Assembly: GCA_035533215.1 (NCBI GenBank) | Contig: DATLUG010000033.1 | Location: forward strand, 1 to 52,635 | Direction of reading: 5' to 3' | Length of the DNA: 52,635 nucleotides | DNA from: DAHUZL01 sp035533215 | Lineage (GTDB): Bacteria; Chloroflexota; Dormibacteria; Aeolococcales; Bog-877 | Shown here: positions 42,311 to 50,598 of the stretch, in pieces | Position numbering within the stretch: position 1 is the first letter of the stretch | Layout: every line of letters begins with the position of its first letter | The notes under the pieces: model-generated | What the model was told of the DNA's origin: nothing | The model's input: only the letters and a program-made list of their open reading frames with translations | Database searches by the model: none | Position numbers and translations under genes: made by a program

Positions 42311-42945
42311 GCCGGGTCTGCCTCTCCTCCCATTGGCCGCGGCTGGGGAAGGATCTGTATCTGCAACTCCACTCGCTCGGCGCCGGCAGGAAAGGAGGGC
42401 TCGCGCTCGGGGTCATCCCGCCGGAATCGCTCCAAGAGCACCCAGAGGTCGCGCTCCACCTGCCTGGTCTCGTCGGGCGTGAGCCGGAGGATCACGTCGC
42501 TGATGGTCCCGACCCCGGTCCACTCGGGACCGACCGTCGAAAGGCGGCGCACCCAGCCCTCCATCCTCTGGAAATAGGTGATGGCCACCGACCGCAAGTA
42601 CTCCTCTTGGAGCACGTTGGTCTCGAGATCCTCATGCGCTGACAGGTCCAGGAAGGTGCCGCGGTGGGCAGCCTGCCACCACCGCTCGCGGCCCCGGGCG
42701 CGCTCCGGGACGTCCACCACGAAGCCGTACGCGGCGAGCTGGCGCAGGTGGTAGCTGGTGGCCCCGCTCGACTGGCCCAGCCGCCGGCCGAGCGCGGTCG
42801 CTGTGGATGGACCGGTGTCGCGCAGCTCAGCCAGCAGCCGGACGCGCAGCGGGTGGGCGATCCCCCTCAGGCTCCGGGGGTCGAGCCGGACATCGCGCTC
42901 TGGATCGAACCACGTCGTGAGCGGGTCGTCGTCTTGGGTTGGCAC
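42307..42945 (-). CDS. ArsR-like winged-helix transcriptional regulator
   Basis: A 212-residue regulator with an N-terminal ArsR/HTH_20 winged helix (about residues 20-95): LRGIAHPLRVRLLAEL, TALGRRLGQSSGATSYHLRQLAAYGFV in pieces, then a basic wing RARGRERWW. The C-terminal half (100-205) is probably an effector/dimer domain. No metal-binding Cys cluster is visible, so a small organic molecule is more likely than a metal. The GTG start lies 6 nt after the -10 box (leaderless). The 8-bp inverted repeat over its own promoter indicates autorepression together with the efflux gene. Confidence 0.87.
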   Translation of the reverse strand: MPTQDDDPLTTWFDPERDVRLDPRSLRGIAHPLRVRLLAELRDTGPSTATALGRRLGQSSGATSYHLRQLAAYGFVVDVPERARGRERWWQAAHRGTFLDLSAHEDLETNVLQEEYLRSVAITYFQRMEGWVRRLSTVGPEWTGVGTISDVILRLTPDETRQVERDLWVLLERFRRDDPEREPSFPAGAERVELQIQILPQPRPMGGEADPA

Positions 42946-42951
42946 CGTGAC

Positions 42952-42982
42952 AAGATATCATTGCAAAGTTTCACTTGCAATG
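42952..42982 (-). promoter_or_regulatory. Promoter and operator of the ArsR-type/MFS operon
   Basis: On the minus strand -35 TTGCAA (42980-42975), a 17-bp spacer and -10 TATCTT (42957-42952) precede the GTG at 42945 by 6 nt. A perfect inverted repeat CATTGCAA (42959-42966) / TTGCAATG (42975-42982) with an 8-bp spacer covers the -35 and the spacer. This is the classic layout for a dimeric ArsR-family repressor blocking its own leaderless promoter. Confidence 0.7.
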
Positions 42983-43604
42983 ACGCCGATACCAGGGACC
43001 CCTGCACACCCAGCCCGCTCCGCCGAGTGCACCGCTCCTCCTCCACCATCTTCAGCTCGCGGCGCGGAACGAAAGCAGCGCAAACGGTCCGCTTCCGCTA
43101 CGCGTTCGATCGTGGCGCGATCTCAGAGGCTCTGCTGGCCATCGGCGTTGGGCGCGTCTCCTCGGCTGAGCGGGAGCGTGCGCGGCTCCGGATCTACCGG
43201 GAGGTCGCCGGCGGCAGCAGCAGCCCCGGCTGGGCGGACACCTCTCGGGGGGAGGCTCGACGGTCCTGCCGCGGGGTCCGCAGGTGCCGCGCCGCAGATC
43301 GCGACCGGGCGCTCCAGCCCAGGTGGGAGGGGAGCTCCGGCGCGCCCTCGAGCGGTTGCCGGATTCGAGCCGCCGCCGGGGCCGAGCGGGCACGGCGCGG
43401 CGGGGCGATGGAGCGATCGGGCCGCGCGATCGCGAGCGCAGCCCAGCCGGCCGGGTCGCCAGCGGCGTGACCACCGGCAACGGGGTGGCGCGAGAGAGAC
43501 CGGCCCGGGCTCGGGGCGGCCCGCCCCCGATACCCTGAGGACGCCACACCCCCTCCATCCGTCCCGCTGCGGTCAGGGCAGCGGGTCGCCAAGGAGCCGT
43601 CGCC
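42983..43604. other. Intergenic region between ArsR-type gene and second MFS gene
   Basis: About 620 bp without a convincing gene. Frames on both strands are Arg/Pro-rich and lack homology. TACCCT at 43531-43536 may be a -10 for the downstream MFS gene, with a poor -35. Nothing else was recognised. Confidence 0.4.
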
Positions 43605-44822
43605 GTGCCTGCGTCCCGGTTCGGCCCACTCGCCCTTCGCGAGTTCCGCCTCCTCTTCCTGGGCCGACTCGTCTCCAACCTCGGGACGGCGATGACCGAG
43701 GTGGCCCTGATCTTCGCGGTGCTCGACGTGTATCGGTCCAGCGCCGCGCTGGGGCTGGTCCTGGCCTCGGCCGCGATTCCCGGGGTCGCCCTCATCCTCC
43801 TCGGGGGCGTCCTGGCCGACCGCTGGCCGCGCCGCAACCTCATGATCGGCGGCGAGCTGATCGGCTTCGTCGGCCAGGGCCTGCTGGCGGCGCTCCTGCT
43901 GGTGGGGGCGGCTCCACTCTGGGCCATGGCGGTGCTCAGCGCGCTCACCGGGCTGGGCGGCGCGTTCCTCTTCCCGGCGATGACCGGCCTGGTCCCGGAG
44001 ACCGTCCCTGCCGCCCAGCTCCAGCAGGCCAACGCCCTACGGGGCCTGTACGTCTCCACCTCGGCGATCGTCGGGCCCGCCATCGCCGGCGTGCTGGTCG
44101 CCACCGCGGGGCCGGGCTGGGCTATCGCCGCCGACGCGGCGACCTTCGGGCTGGGTGCGCTCTTCCTCGCGCGGCTGCGGGTGGGGCGGACCGCGCTCCC
44201 CAGCGGGGAGACGATGGTGCGGGCGCTGGTCCTCGGCTGGGACACGTTCCGCTCCCGGACCTGGCTGTGGGTGGACGTGGTGCGCTCGAGCCTCTGGCAC
44301 GCGGTCCCGCTGGCAGGCTTTCTGGTCGCCGGGGCCGTCGTGGCCAAGGCCAGCCTCGGGGGCGCCCCGGCCTGGGCCGCGATCCAGAGCACGGCCGGGG
44401 TCGGCGCGGTCATCGGGGCTCTCGTCGCGCTGCGGCTGCGGCCCCGGCGTCCACTGATCGCAGCCAACCTGGCCATCTCCCTCTATGCGCTCCCGCTGGC
44501 GCTGTTGGCGGCTCGCACCCCGCTCTGGGTGGTGTGCCTCGGCGCGCTTCCCGGCGGGATCGGGGTGCCGGTCTTCTCGGCGCTCTGGACCACCACCCTG
44601 CAGCGTGAGGTCGCCCCGGACGTCCTTTCCAGGGTGAGCGCCTTCCAGGTGCTGGGGTCGCACGCGCTCCTACCCGTGGGGCTGGCGGTGGCGGGGCCCC
44701 TGGTGGCGGTGGTCGGCGCCGCCCCCGTGCTCTGGGTCGGCGCCGCCTACGTCCTCGGCTCCGGCGCCGTGGTGCTGGCGCTGCCGTCGGTGCGGGGGCT
44801 CACCGCCCCGGCCGCCGTCTGA
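43605..44822 (+). CDS. MFS transporter (MFS_3-like exporter)
   Basis: A 405-residue major facilitator protein with about 12 hydrophobic helices. FRLLFLGRLVSNLGTAMTEVAL (in pieces) is at the start and the A-motif-like LLGGVLADRWPRRNLMIGGE near 66-85. PAMTGLVPETVPAAQLQQANALRG near 126-150 is characteristic of the enterobactin-exporter-like MFS_3 group. It is a different protein from the MFS at 41018. The GTG start has AAGGAG 8 nt upstream. It is monocistronic and followed immediately by a hairpin. Substrate unknown; efflux is likely. Confidence 0.87.
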   Translation: MPASRFGPLALREFRLLFLGRLVSNLGTAMTEVALIFAVLDVYRSSAALGLVLASAAIPGVALILLGGVLADRWPRRNLMIGGELIGFVGQGLLAALLLVGAAPLWAMAVLSALTGLGGAFLFPAMTGLVPETVPAAQLQQANALRGLYVSTSAIVGPAIAGVLVATAGPGWAIAADAATFGLGALFLARLRVGRTALPSGETMVRALVLGWDTFRSRTWLWVDVVRSSLWHAVPLAGFLVAGAVVAKASLGGAPAWAAIQSTAGVGAVIGALVALRLRPRRPLIAANLAISLYALPLALLAARTPLWVVCLGALPGGIGVPVFSALWTTTLQREVAPDVLSRVSAFQVLGSHALLPVGLAVAGPLVAVVGAAPVLWVGAAYVLGSGAVVLALPSVRGLTAPAAV

Positions 44823-44839
44823 CGCCCGCGGCCCGGGCG
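44823..44839 (+). terminator. Hairpin directly after the MFS gene
   Basis: CGCCCG (44823-44828) pairs with CGGGCG (44834-44839) around a 5-nt loop beginning at the base after the stop codon. It is a compact GC-rich terminator candidate without a T-run. Confidence 0.4.
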
Positions 44840-45631
44840 GGTCAGCGGCGGCCCCGGTTGGCCGGCCTGAAACGCGTGGGGACGGCACGCGGCGTGGCCC
44901 GGCGATGCCGAATCAGGGGCCGCGTTCGACCAGCGTGCGGTTGACGAGGGCGGGAGGACCGGGGACGGTCCGGGGCCGGCGGCGTGGCCCGGGGCCGGCG
45001 AGGCCGCACGGGCGCGGGGGCGGTCGACGAGACGGCGGCCGTCCCCTTGGCGGGGCATGGCGAATCGGACCCCGGGCCATCGCGATCACCGACCGCTGAT
45101 CCGCGCCGTCGCCGGGCTTCGGCGCCGGGCTGGCATCGCTGTGGTGCAGCCGCGCCGCCTCCGCCACGGACGCGAGCCCGCTTCGGTCGGCGCCCCGATC
45201 CGGGGCGGCCGGCTCCCTTGCCCGCCGGCGCCGACCGAGCCCGCCGTCGTCCCATGGTCCCGGCGCCATGCACGCAGGCACGGACACCGCGGTGGGAGGC
45301 GAGCGCCAGAGCCAACGGCAGCGTCTGGCCACCGTCGGTGTCCTCCGGGAGATGGGCGGGAGGCGCCAGCCGACCGAGGGGCGGGCGCGAGCCGAGCCCG
45401 GTCCGACCGAATGCAGCCCGGTCGAGCGGGGCCGGGCCGTCCCACCTCACCGCGACGAGGGGAGCGCGAGCGTCACGTCGCCGCGCCGGCGGCTCGCGGT
45501 GACCACGTGGACGCCGTCACCTGACGCTCGGAGTGCGGCGCCAGACGGGCCGCCTCGTGAGCCGTGAGACCGAGGCGGCGTGGGGGCCGAGGTCCGGGTG
45601 TTCGCGCCCGGACGCCGACGGGGAGGCGCCG

Positions 45632-45946
45632 CTACCGCTGCGTCCGGCCCTCGTGGCGCGCGCGCGGCCACGTGGGGTCGGGCAGCCCGCGGCGGAGGCC
45701 GGCTCCGGTCTCCACCACGCCGTCCGCCCGTCGATCGCACACCTGGCCCGGAACCTGCAGCGAGGGACCGAGCGTGGTCGGGCGCGTGCGGCGGTCGGCT
45801 TCGGTGGCCGGCCCCGGGGCCGACCGGCTCCAGGCCAGGCGCTCACTCAGGGGGTGGGCATCGCGGGCGCCGGCAGCACGGCAGCTGGTGCAGCCGCACA
45901 GGTCCAACTTCGCCCGCGACAGGAGAAGGGTCCTCAGCATGGTCAT
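45632..45946 (-). CDS. Possible small protein of unknown function
   Basis: A 104-codon frame starts MTMLRTLLLSRAKLDLCGC. It lies about 50 nt downstream of a predicted start site of the TCTCAG-box promoter, with a GGAGG 12 nt before the ATG (rather far). Four Cys occur early (CGCTSC) and once later. The C-terminal half is Arg/Pro-rich and looks like chance reading. It is called only because of the promoter-like signal. Confidence 0.2.
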   Translation of the reverse strand: MTMLRTLLLSRAKLDLCGCTSCRAAGARDAHPLSERLAWSRSAPGPATEADRRTRPTTLGPSLQVPGQVCDRRADGVVETGAGLRRGLPDPTWPRARHEGRTQR

Positions 45947-46002
45947 GGCGGTTGGCGGTCCTCCGGTGGGCCCAAAGGGCGGTGGCGGGGGTGGTTGCGG
46001 CA

Positions 46003-46046
46003 ACCGTACGCCGCCGATCGCACCCTCGCCTGAGAGCGGGCTGAGA
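46003..46046 (-). promoter_or_regulatory. Response-regulator-like direct repeat plus -10 box
   Basis: On the minus strand TCTCAG (46046-46041) and TCTCAG (46035-46030) are 11 bp apart. Exactly 21 bases after the second copy is TACGGT (46008-46003). Half-site, period and distance to the -10 are the same as at 11839-11882. Confidence 0.45.
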
Positions 46047-46316
46047 GCTGCCCGCGGCCCTGCTGCCTCCCGATGGGTGGCGACGCCGGTGGTCAGGCAC
46101 CTGCGGCCGATCACGACCGCACCGTCGTCCGCCTGCGGTAGGCCAGCTCTCCGCAGATCCTGACTCCCCGGGGGGGCCCAGGCGGCGCCGCTCGGGCGAT
46201 GGATCCGGCACCGGGCGGGAACCTGGTGGTCGCGGACCTCACCCCGGCCCCGGTGGCGGCAGCCCGCGTCGCCCGTCCGAGGCGCTGCCCGATCCCGCTC
46301 GGTCCTCCCGCCGCCG

Positions 46317-47120
46317 TCACCACTCCCAGGGCTGACCGCGCCACGGATCGAGGACCGGGAACACCCCCGCCTGGAGCAGCTGCCGCATCCGGCGGTCGAA
46401 GGCCGCTGTCTCGCCCGGGCTGAGGAGGGTGGACAGCTCGCGCGCGAGCGCGGTCCGGGCCAAGTCGTCGGCCTGGAACCGACGCAGGTCGCGGAGCCAG
46501 CGCGCCGGTACCGGCGTGCCCCCCAGCTCCAGGAGCACCGTGCGGAGCTTGGGCTCGACGTGGAAGGTGACGCCGTGGTCTATCCCGCGCAGCCGTCCCT
46601 GGGGGTCGACCAGGAGGTGGGCCCGCTTCCGGTCGGCGTTGTTGACGAGGACGTCGAGGACCGCCATCCCGGCGAGCGCCTCCTGGAGGGCGGCCCCCCG
46701 GGGCACCACGGCTGGGTCCGGATCCTCGATGAACTCTTGAATCGAGCCCCGCCCGAACGGGCCGTCCCGCCGCAGCACCGTCCGCGGGGTGAAGCCCCAG
46801 CCGAGGGCCTGGTCAACCCGGGCCACCGCCACCTCGCGGCGGTGGAGGGTGCCCGCGGGGAAGTCCCAGAGCGGACGCTCGCCCCGGGCGGGTTTGTAGA
46901 TGGCGAGGCGGGGCCCGTGGGGGGTGTCCAGCCGGACCTGGAACACCGCGTTGCTGGCCCAGGGAATGTGTGCGACCTCGACGATCGGGCTGGTGGCGAG
47001 CACCCGATCGAGGCTGGGCCCGTCCAGGGTCCCATCGCCGGCTGGCGACGGGATCGGGACGCCCGCCATCCCGGCCGCCCGGCCCTCCTCCCGCCAGCCT
47101 TCCTGCCTGCGCCGACCCAT
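46317..47120 (-). CDS. SCO1664 family protein (PI3/4-kinase-like)
   Basis: A 267-residue kinase-fold protein of the actinobacterial SCO1664 family. It has SNAVFQVRLD, the nucleotide-lysine region YKPARGERPLWDFPAGTL near 84-101, LGWGFTPRTVLRRDGPFG, the catalytic-type loop LDVLVNNADRKRAHLL near 170-185 and metal-binding IDHGVTFHVEPKLRTVL near 195-211. The Asp-Asn-Asp pattern suggests phosphotransfer, but the substrate is unknown. In many actinobacteria it sits with DUF3090 and a histidine phosphatase, neither of which is here. The ATG follows TACGCT by 8 nt, with no Shine-Dalgarno. Confidence 0.85.
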   Translation of the reverse strand: MGRRRQEGWREEGRAAGMAGVPIPSPAGDGTLDGPSLDRVLATSPIVEVAHIPWASNAVFQVRLDTPHGPRLAIYKPARGERPLWDFPAGTLHRREVAVARVDQALGWGFTPRTVLRRDGPFGRGSIQEFIEDPDPAVVPRGAALQEALAGMAVLDVLVNNADRKRAHLLVDPQGRLRGIDHGVTFHVEPKLRTVLLELGGTPVPARWLRDLRRFQADDLARTALARELSTLLSPGETAAFDRRMRQLLQAGVFPVLDPWRGQPWEW

Positions 47121-47128
47121 CGTCGCCC

Positions 47129-47134
47129 AGCGTA
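47129..47134 (-). promoter_or_regulatory. -10 element of the SCO1664-family gene
   Basis: TACGCT on the minus strand lies 8 nt before the ATG at 47120. Transcription would begin one or two bases before the start codon, effectively leaderless. Confidence 0.4.
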
Positions 47135-47300
47135 TCCCGTGTGCCGGCCGCTCATGCGGTTGAGGCGTGTCCGAACGGGCGGCCCGATCAGGTGCCCGTT
47201 GCGCGACAATGCCGGCGACGGCCGTGCGGTGAGCCCACCGGGCTCCCGCCGCCCACCTCGGTCGGCCGCCGGCCGCCCGCACCACGGAGGACGCCAGCTG

Positions 47301-47969
47301 ATGGCGAGAACCCCGACCCCACCCCCGCACGCAGACCGCGGCAGCGCCCTCTACGTCGCGACCCCGCTCGCTGGTCTGGCCGGTCGGGAGGCGCTGGCCG
47401 AACAGCGGCGGCGGGTCCGCGCCTACCTGCGGGTGCGGGGCTGGCGTGCGCGTCACCACGCCTTCTTCCAGGACCCCGGGTCGACGGCCGCTCCGCGCTG
47501 GCGTCCCGGGATGAAGGAGCTCCTGGCGGCCGCGGCCCGGGGCGGCTTCTCCCGAGTCACCGCGGTGGGCACCGCCCTCAGCGACGATCCGCTCCTCGCG
47601 GCCAGCATCGCTCAGGAGCTGAGCGGCCAGGGCGTCGAGCTGACCCTGGTCCCCGACACCTTCGAGGCCGCGGCCGCGGCCTCGGTCCCCCCGCTCCGGG
47701 CGGCTCGGCCCCGGCCGCTCCTGGTCCGGCTCCAGGGGATCCTGAGGCGGGTCGAGGCGGCCGTCGCCGAGAACCAGGGGCTGCGCGCCGAGCAGGTCGA
47801 CCTCCGCGCCCAGGTCGCCGAGATCCGGCGCCGGGCGAGCGCGGTCGCCGGGCTGGGTGGGGCTCCGCCGCCGGCCCTCGGCCGCCGGGATGGCCCGGAG
47901 CCTCGGCGGCGAGCCGCCGGTCGGGTGGCGACGACCGTGCCCAGGCGGCGCCGGCGGACCGAGGCCTGA
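47301..47969 (+). CDS. Serine-recombinase (resolvase) fold protein lacking catalytic residues
   Basis: A 222-residue protein whose residues 14-120 follow the resolvase N-terminal domain: ALYVATPLAG where YVRVSTxxQ is expected, EALAEQRRRVRAYLRVRGW, RPGMKELLAAAARGGFSRV and LSGQGVELTLVPD. The catalytic Ser and preceding Arg are replaced (RVS is A-T-P), and the DRLSRD segment reads TALSDD, losing its Arg pair. It should therefore be unable to recombine DNA. A helix-rich segment (about 143-180) and a very Arg-rich tail replace the usual DNA-binding domain. GGAGG stands 10 nt before the ATG. It is probably a domesticated DNA-binding or structural protein. Confidence 0.65.
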   Translation: MARTPTPPPHADRGSALYVATPLAGLAGREALAEQRRRVRAYLRVRGWRARHHAFFQDPGSTAAPRWRPGMKELLAAAARGGFSRVTAVGTALSDDPLLAASIAQELSGQGVELTLVPDTFEAAAAASVPPLRAARPRPLLVRLQGILRRVEAAVAENQGLRAEQVDLRAQVAEIRRRASAVAGLGGAPPPALGRRDGPEPRRRAAGRVATTVPRRRRRTEA

Positions 47970-48027
47970 GCCGGGTGCCGGCGCTTCCGAAGGGAAGACG
48001 GCCACCGGCCCGGTCCGGCCGCTCGGC

Positions 48028-49296
48028 ATGACCCCGGCGCGACTCGGGGCGCCGGCTGGTCGTGGCGATGGCAGCCGGGGCCGGTTCACGGTCCGGCCCA
48101 TGGCCGAGGGCGAGCTGGAGGCCTTCCTGCGCTGTGGCCAGCACGCCTTCAGCGAGGCGCCGACGCCGACCGCCCTCGAGCGCGAGCGGCTGGCTCTGGA
48201 GGGGGAGCGAGCCTGGGTCGCCGTGGACCGGGGCGAGGTGGTGGGCACCGCGGCGGCCCTCGCCCTCCAGATGACGGTGCCGGGGACGGTCCTGGCGATG
48301 GCGGGCGTGACCGGGATCGGTGTGCTCCCCAGCCACCGCCGGCAGGGCGTCCTGCGTTCCCTGATGCGGCGACAGCTCGACGATCTCCACGCCGGCGGCG
48401 AGGCGGTGGCGGCCCTGTACGCCAGCGAGAGCGGCATCTACCGGCGGTTCGGCTACGGTCAGGCGGGCGAGGACTGCCACTTCTCGATCCCGACGGCCCA
48501 TGCCCGGCTGACCGACCCGCCGGTGGCCGCGGGCCGGATGCGGATGGTGGCGGACCCGGTCGGGGCGGTGGCCGGGCTGGCGGCCGGGTACGACCGTGCC
48601 TGCGGCGGTCGTCCGGGGATGATCCGGCGCAGCGAGCGGTGGTGGCGGTGGTGGTGGGCAGACCTCACCGCGGAGGAACCCGCCCCGCTCCTCCTCGCCG
48701 TCCATGAGGATGCGGGCGACGTCGACGGCTATGTCCTCTACCGGGTGACCAGCCGGTGGGAGCTGGGCCAGCCGGCGGGTGTCCTCAATGTCCGCGAGCT
48801 GGTCGGCGCCACCGCCGCGGTCGAGCTGGCCCTGTGGGAGTTCTGCCTGGGGATGGACCTCGTCACCGAGGTGGAGAGCTGGCACCGGCCGCCCGACGAC
48901 CCCCTGCGCTGGGTGCTGGCAGAGCCGCGCCGGCTGCGGGTGACGGTGCGCGATGGCCTCTGGGTCGGTCTGGTGGACTGTGCCCGGGCCCTCGCGGGTC
49001 GCCGGTACGCGGTCGAGGACCGGCTGGTGGTGGACGTGAGCGACGAGGGCTGCCCCTGGAACGCCGGTCGCTACCAGCTGGAGGCGGGTCCGGATGGAGC
49101 CGTCTGCCGCCGCACCCGCCGCAGCGCGATGCTGGAGCTGGACACCGCCGCGCTCGCGTCGGCGTTCCTGGGCGCGTCGCGGCTGGCCTGGCTCGCGCGG
49201 GCCGGCTGCGTGCGCGAGCGCGTCGCCGGTGCCGCCGCCCGCGCCGACCGGCTCCTCGGCTGGCCCGTCGCCCCGTGGTCGGCGGAGCTGTTCTGA
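48028..49296 (+). CDS. Eis-like GNAT N-acetyltransferase
   Basis: A 422-residue protein with the three-part Eis architecture. An N-terminal GNAT domain has the acetyl-CoA loop VLPSHRRQGVLRSLMRR near 95-111. A second GNAT-like domain follows (about 170-300), then a C-terminal SCP2-like domain. The catalytic Tyr in IYRRFGYGQA near 142 and the C-terminal Phe carboxylate (ends AELF), which acts in Eis, are both kept. Eis enzymes acetylate amines, including aminoglycosides and lysine side chains. The ATG at 48028 gives a short unrelated N-terminal extension; 48100 is an alternative. It is followed 2 bp later by an amidohydrolase. Confidence 0.86.
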   Translation: MTPARLGAPAGRGDGSRGRFTVRPMAEGELEAFLRCGQHAFSEAPTPTALERERLALEGERAWVAVDRGEVVGTAAALALQMTVPGTVLAMAGVTGIGVLPSHRRQGVLRSLMRRQLDDLHAGGEAVAALYASESGIYRRFGYGQAGEDCHFSIPTAHARLTDPPVAAGRMRMVADPVGAVAGLAAGYDRACGGRPGMIRRSERWWRWWWADLTAEEPAPLLLAVHEDAGDVDGYVLYRVTSRWELGQPAGVLNVRELVGATAAVELALWEFCLGMDLVTEVESWHRPPDDPLRWVLAEPRRLRVTVRDGLWVGLVDCARALAGRRYAVEDRLVVDVSDEGCPWNAGRYQLEAGPDGAVCRRTRRSAMLELDTAALASAFLGASRLAWLARAGCVRERVAGAAARADRLLGWPVAPWSAELF

Positions 49297-49298
49297 GC

Positions 49299-50555
49299 GT
49301 GGGCGCCGTTCTCCCGGCGGGCCCCGGCCGGACCGTCTTCACCCACGCCGCGGTGCTCGACGCCGACCTCGGCGCGTGCCTGCCCGACCGCACGGTGGTG
49401 GTGGAGGGCGATCGGATCGCCGCCGTGGCGGAGGGCGAGCTCTCGACCGCAGCCGACCGGGTGATCGACCTCCGTGGAGCGGTCCTGATGCCGGGGCTCA
49501 TCGACTGCCACGTCCACGTCACCGTCGTCACCACCGACGTCTGGGGGATGGCGGAATGGTCACCCGCCTATGTCACCGCCCGGGCCGCCGGGGTGATGGC
49601 GGGGATGCTGCGGCGCGGGTTCACCACCGTCCGCGACGTCGGCGGCTGCGACTTCGGCCTGGCCCGGGCGGTGGCCGAGGGCCACCTCCCCGGCCCGCGC
49701 CTCGTCTACGGGGGCAAGATGCTCTCCCAGACCGGTGGCGCCGGGGAGTGGCGCGGGCCCGGTCGCACCGTCCACGACCCCCACTACGCGTGCCCCAGCC
49801 TGGCCTGGCTCTGCGACGGGGTGGCCGAGGTCCGCCGCGCCGCCCGCGAGGAGGTCCGCCGCGGCGCCCACCACCTCAAGCTCTACCTCAGCGGCGCGGT
49901 GGACGCGCCCGCCGACCGCATCGACGCCACCCAGTTCGCGGCGGAGGAGATCCGGGCGGCGGTGGAGGAGGCGGAGGCAGCCGGAATCTACGTCGCCGGC
50001 CACGCGTACACCTCGCGGGCGATCAATCGCGGGCTCGCCCTCGGGGTGCGCACCATCGAGCACGGCAACCTGATGGACGAGAGCAGCCCCCCGCTGTTCC
50101 TCGCCCACGATGCCTTCTACGTCCCCACCCTCGCCACCTACCAGGCGCTCGGCCGCCACGGGAGGGACCTGGGGATGCCGGAGGAGGCGATGGCCAAGCT
50201 GCCACCGGTGCTCGCGGGCGGCCTGCACGCGCTGGAGCTCGCCCACCGCGCCGGGGTGCCGATCGCGTACGGGACCGACCTCCTCGCCGCGATGCATCGG
50301 GAGCAGAGCGCCGAGTTCACCCTGCGCGCCGAGGTCCAGCCCGCTGTCGACATCGTGCGCGCCGCCACCACCGTCGCCGCCCGACTCCTGCGCCTGGAGG
50401 GAGCCGTCGGGGTCGTCGCAGAGGGGGCGTTCGCCGACCTCCTCGTGGTGGACGGCGACCCGCTCCAGGACGTGCGCCGGCTCAGCGACCCCGAGCGCCA
50501 CCTGCGGCTGGTCATGCAATCGGGCCGGGCGGTGCGGGACGATCTGGCCGGTTGA
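49299..50555 (+). CDS. Amidohydrolase family protein (prolidase/imidazolonepropionase-like)
   Basis: A 418-residue metal-dependent hydrolase of the amidohydrolase superfamily. Metal ligands are visible: DCHVHV near residue 70, the bridging Lys in HLKLYLSG near 193, His in VAGHAYT near 235, His in IEHGNL near 256 and Asp in AYGTDLL near 329. The end AFADLLVVDGDPLQDV is typical. Relatives cleave Xaa-Pro dipeptides, imidazolonepropionate or xenobiotic amides and esters. The GTG start lies 2 bp after the Eis-like gene, so they form one operon. Confidence 0.88.
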   Translation: MGAVLPAGPGRTVFTHAAVLDADLGACLPDRTVVVEGDRIAAVAEGELSTAADRVIDLRGAVLMPGLIDCHVHVTVVTTDVWGMAEWSPAYVTARAAGVMAGMLRRGFTTVRDVGGCDFGLARAVAEGHLPGPRLVYGGKMLSQTGGAGEWRGPGRTVHDPHYACPSLAWLCDGVAEVRRAAREEVRRGAHHLKLYLSGAVDAPADRIDATQFAAEEIRAAVEEAEAAGIYVAGHAYTSRAINRGLALGVRTIEHGNLMDESSPPLFLAHDAFYVPTLATYQALGRHGRDLGMPEEAMAKLPPVLAGGLHALELAHRAGVPIAYGTDLLAAMHREQSAEFTLRAEVQPAVDIVRAATTVAARLLRLEGAVGVVAEGAFADLLVVDGDPLQDVRRLSDPERHLRLVMQSGRAVRDDLAG

Positions 50556-50598
50556 GGCGGCCGCCGACAGCGGGCTCCCGGCCGCCCTCGAATGGGCG

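Larger units (their letters stand above)
44840..46316. other. Gene-poor region of about 1.5 kb
   Basis: No convincing coding sequence was found on either strand; long open frames are Arg/Pro/Gly-rich and mutually overlapping, as expected by chance at this GC content. The only structured signals are the CTGAGA direct repeat with a -10-like box at 46003-46046 and a small minus-strand frame beneath it. It may be decayed sequence or hold non-coding RNA. Confidence 0.45.

Noticed and set aside
45564..46163. Plus-strand Gly-rich peptide (KGGGGGGCGN) as a modified-peptide precursor
   Set aside because: No maturation, protease or export genes nearby, and the Gly run is what GC-rich DNA gives by chance; the minus-strand promoter signal is the better lead.
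47301..47969. Active transposon or integron resolvase
   Set aside because: Catalytic Ser and Arg residues are missing, and no transposase, inverted repeats or res-like site was seen around it.
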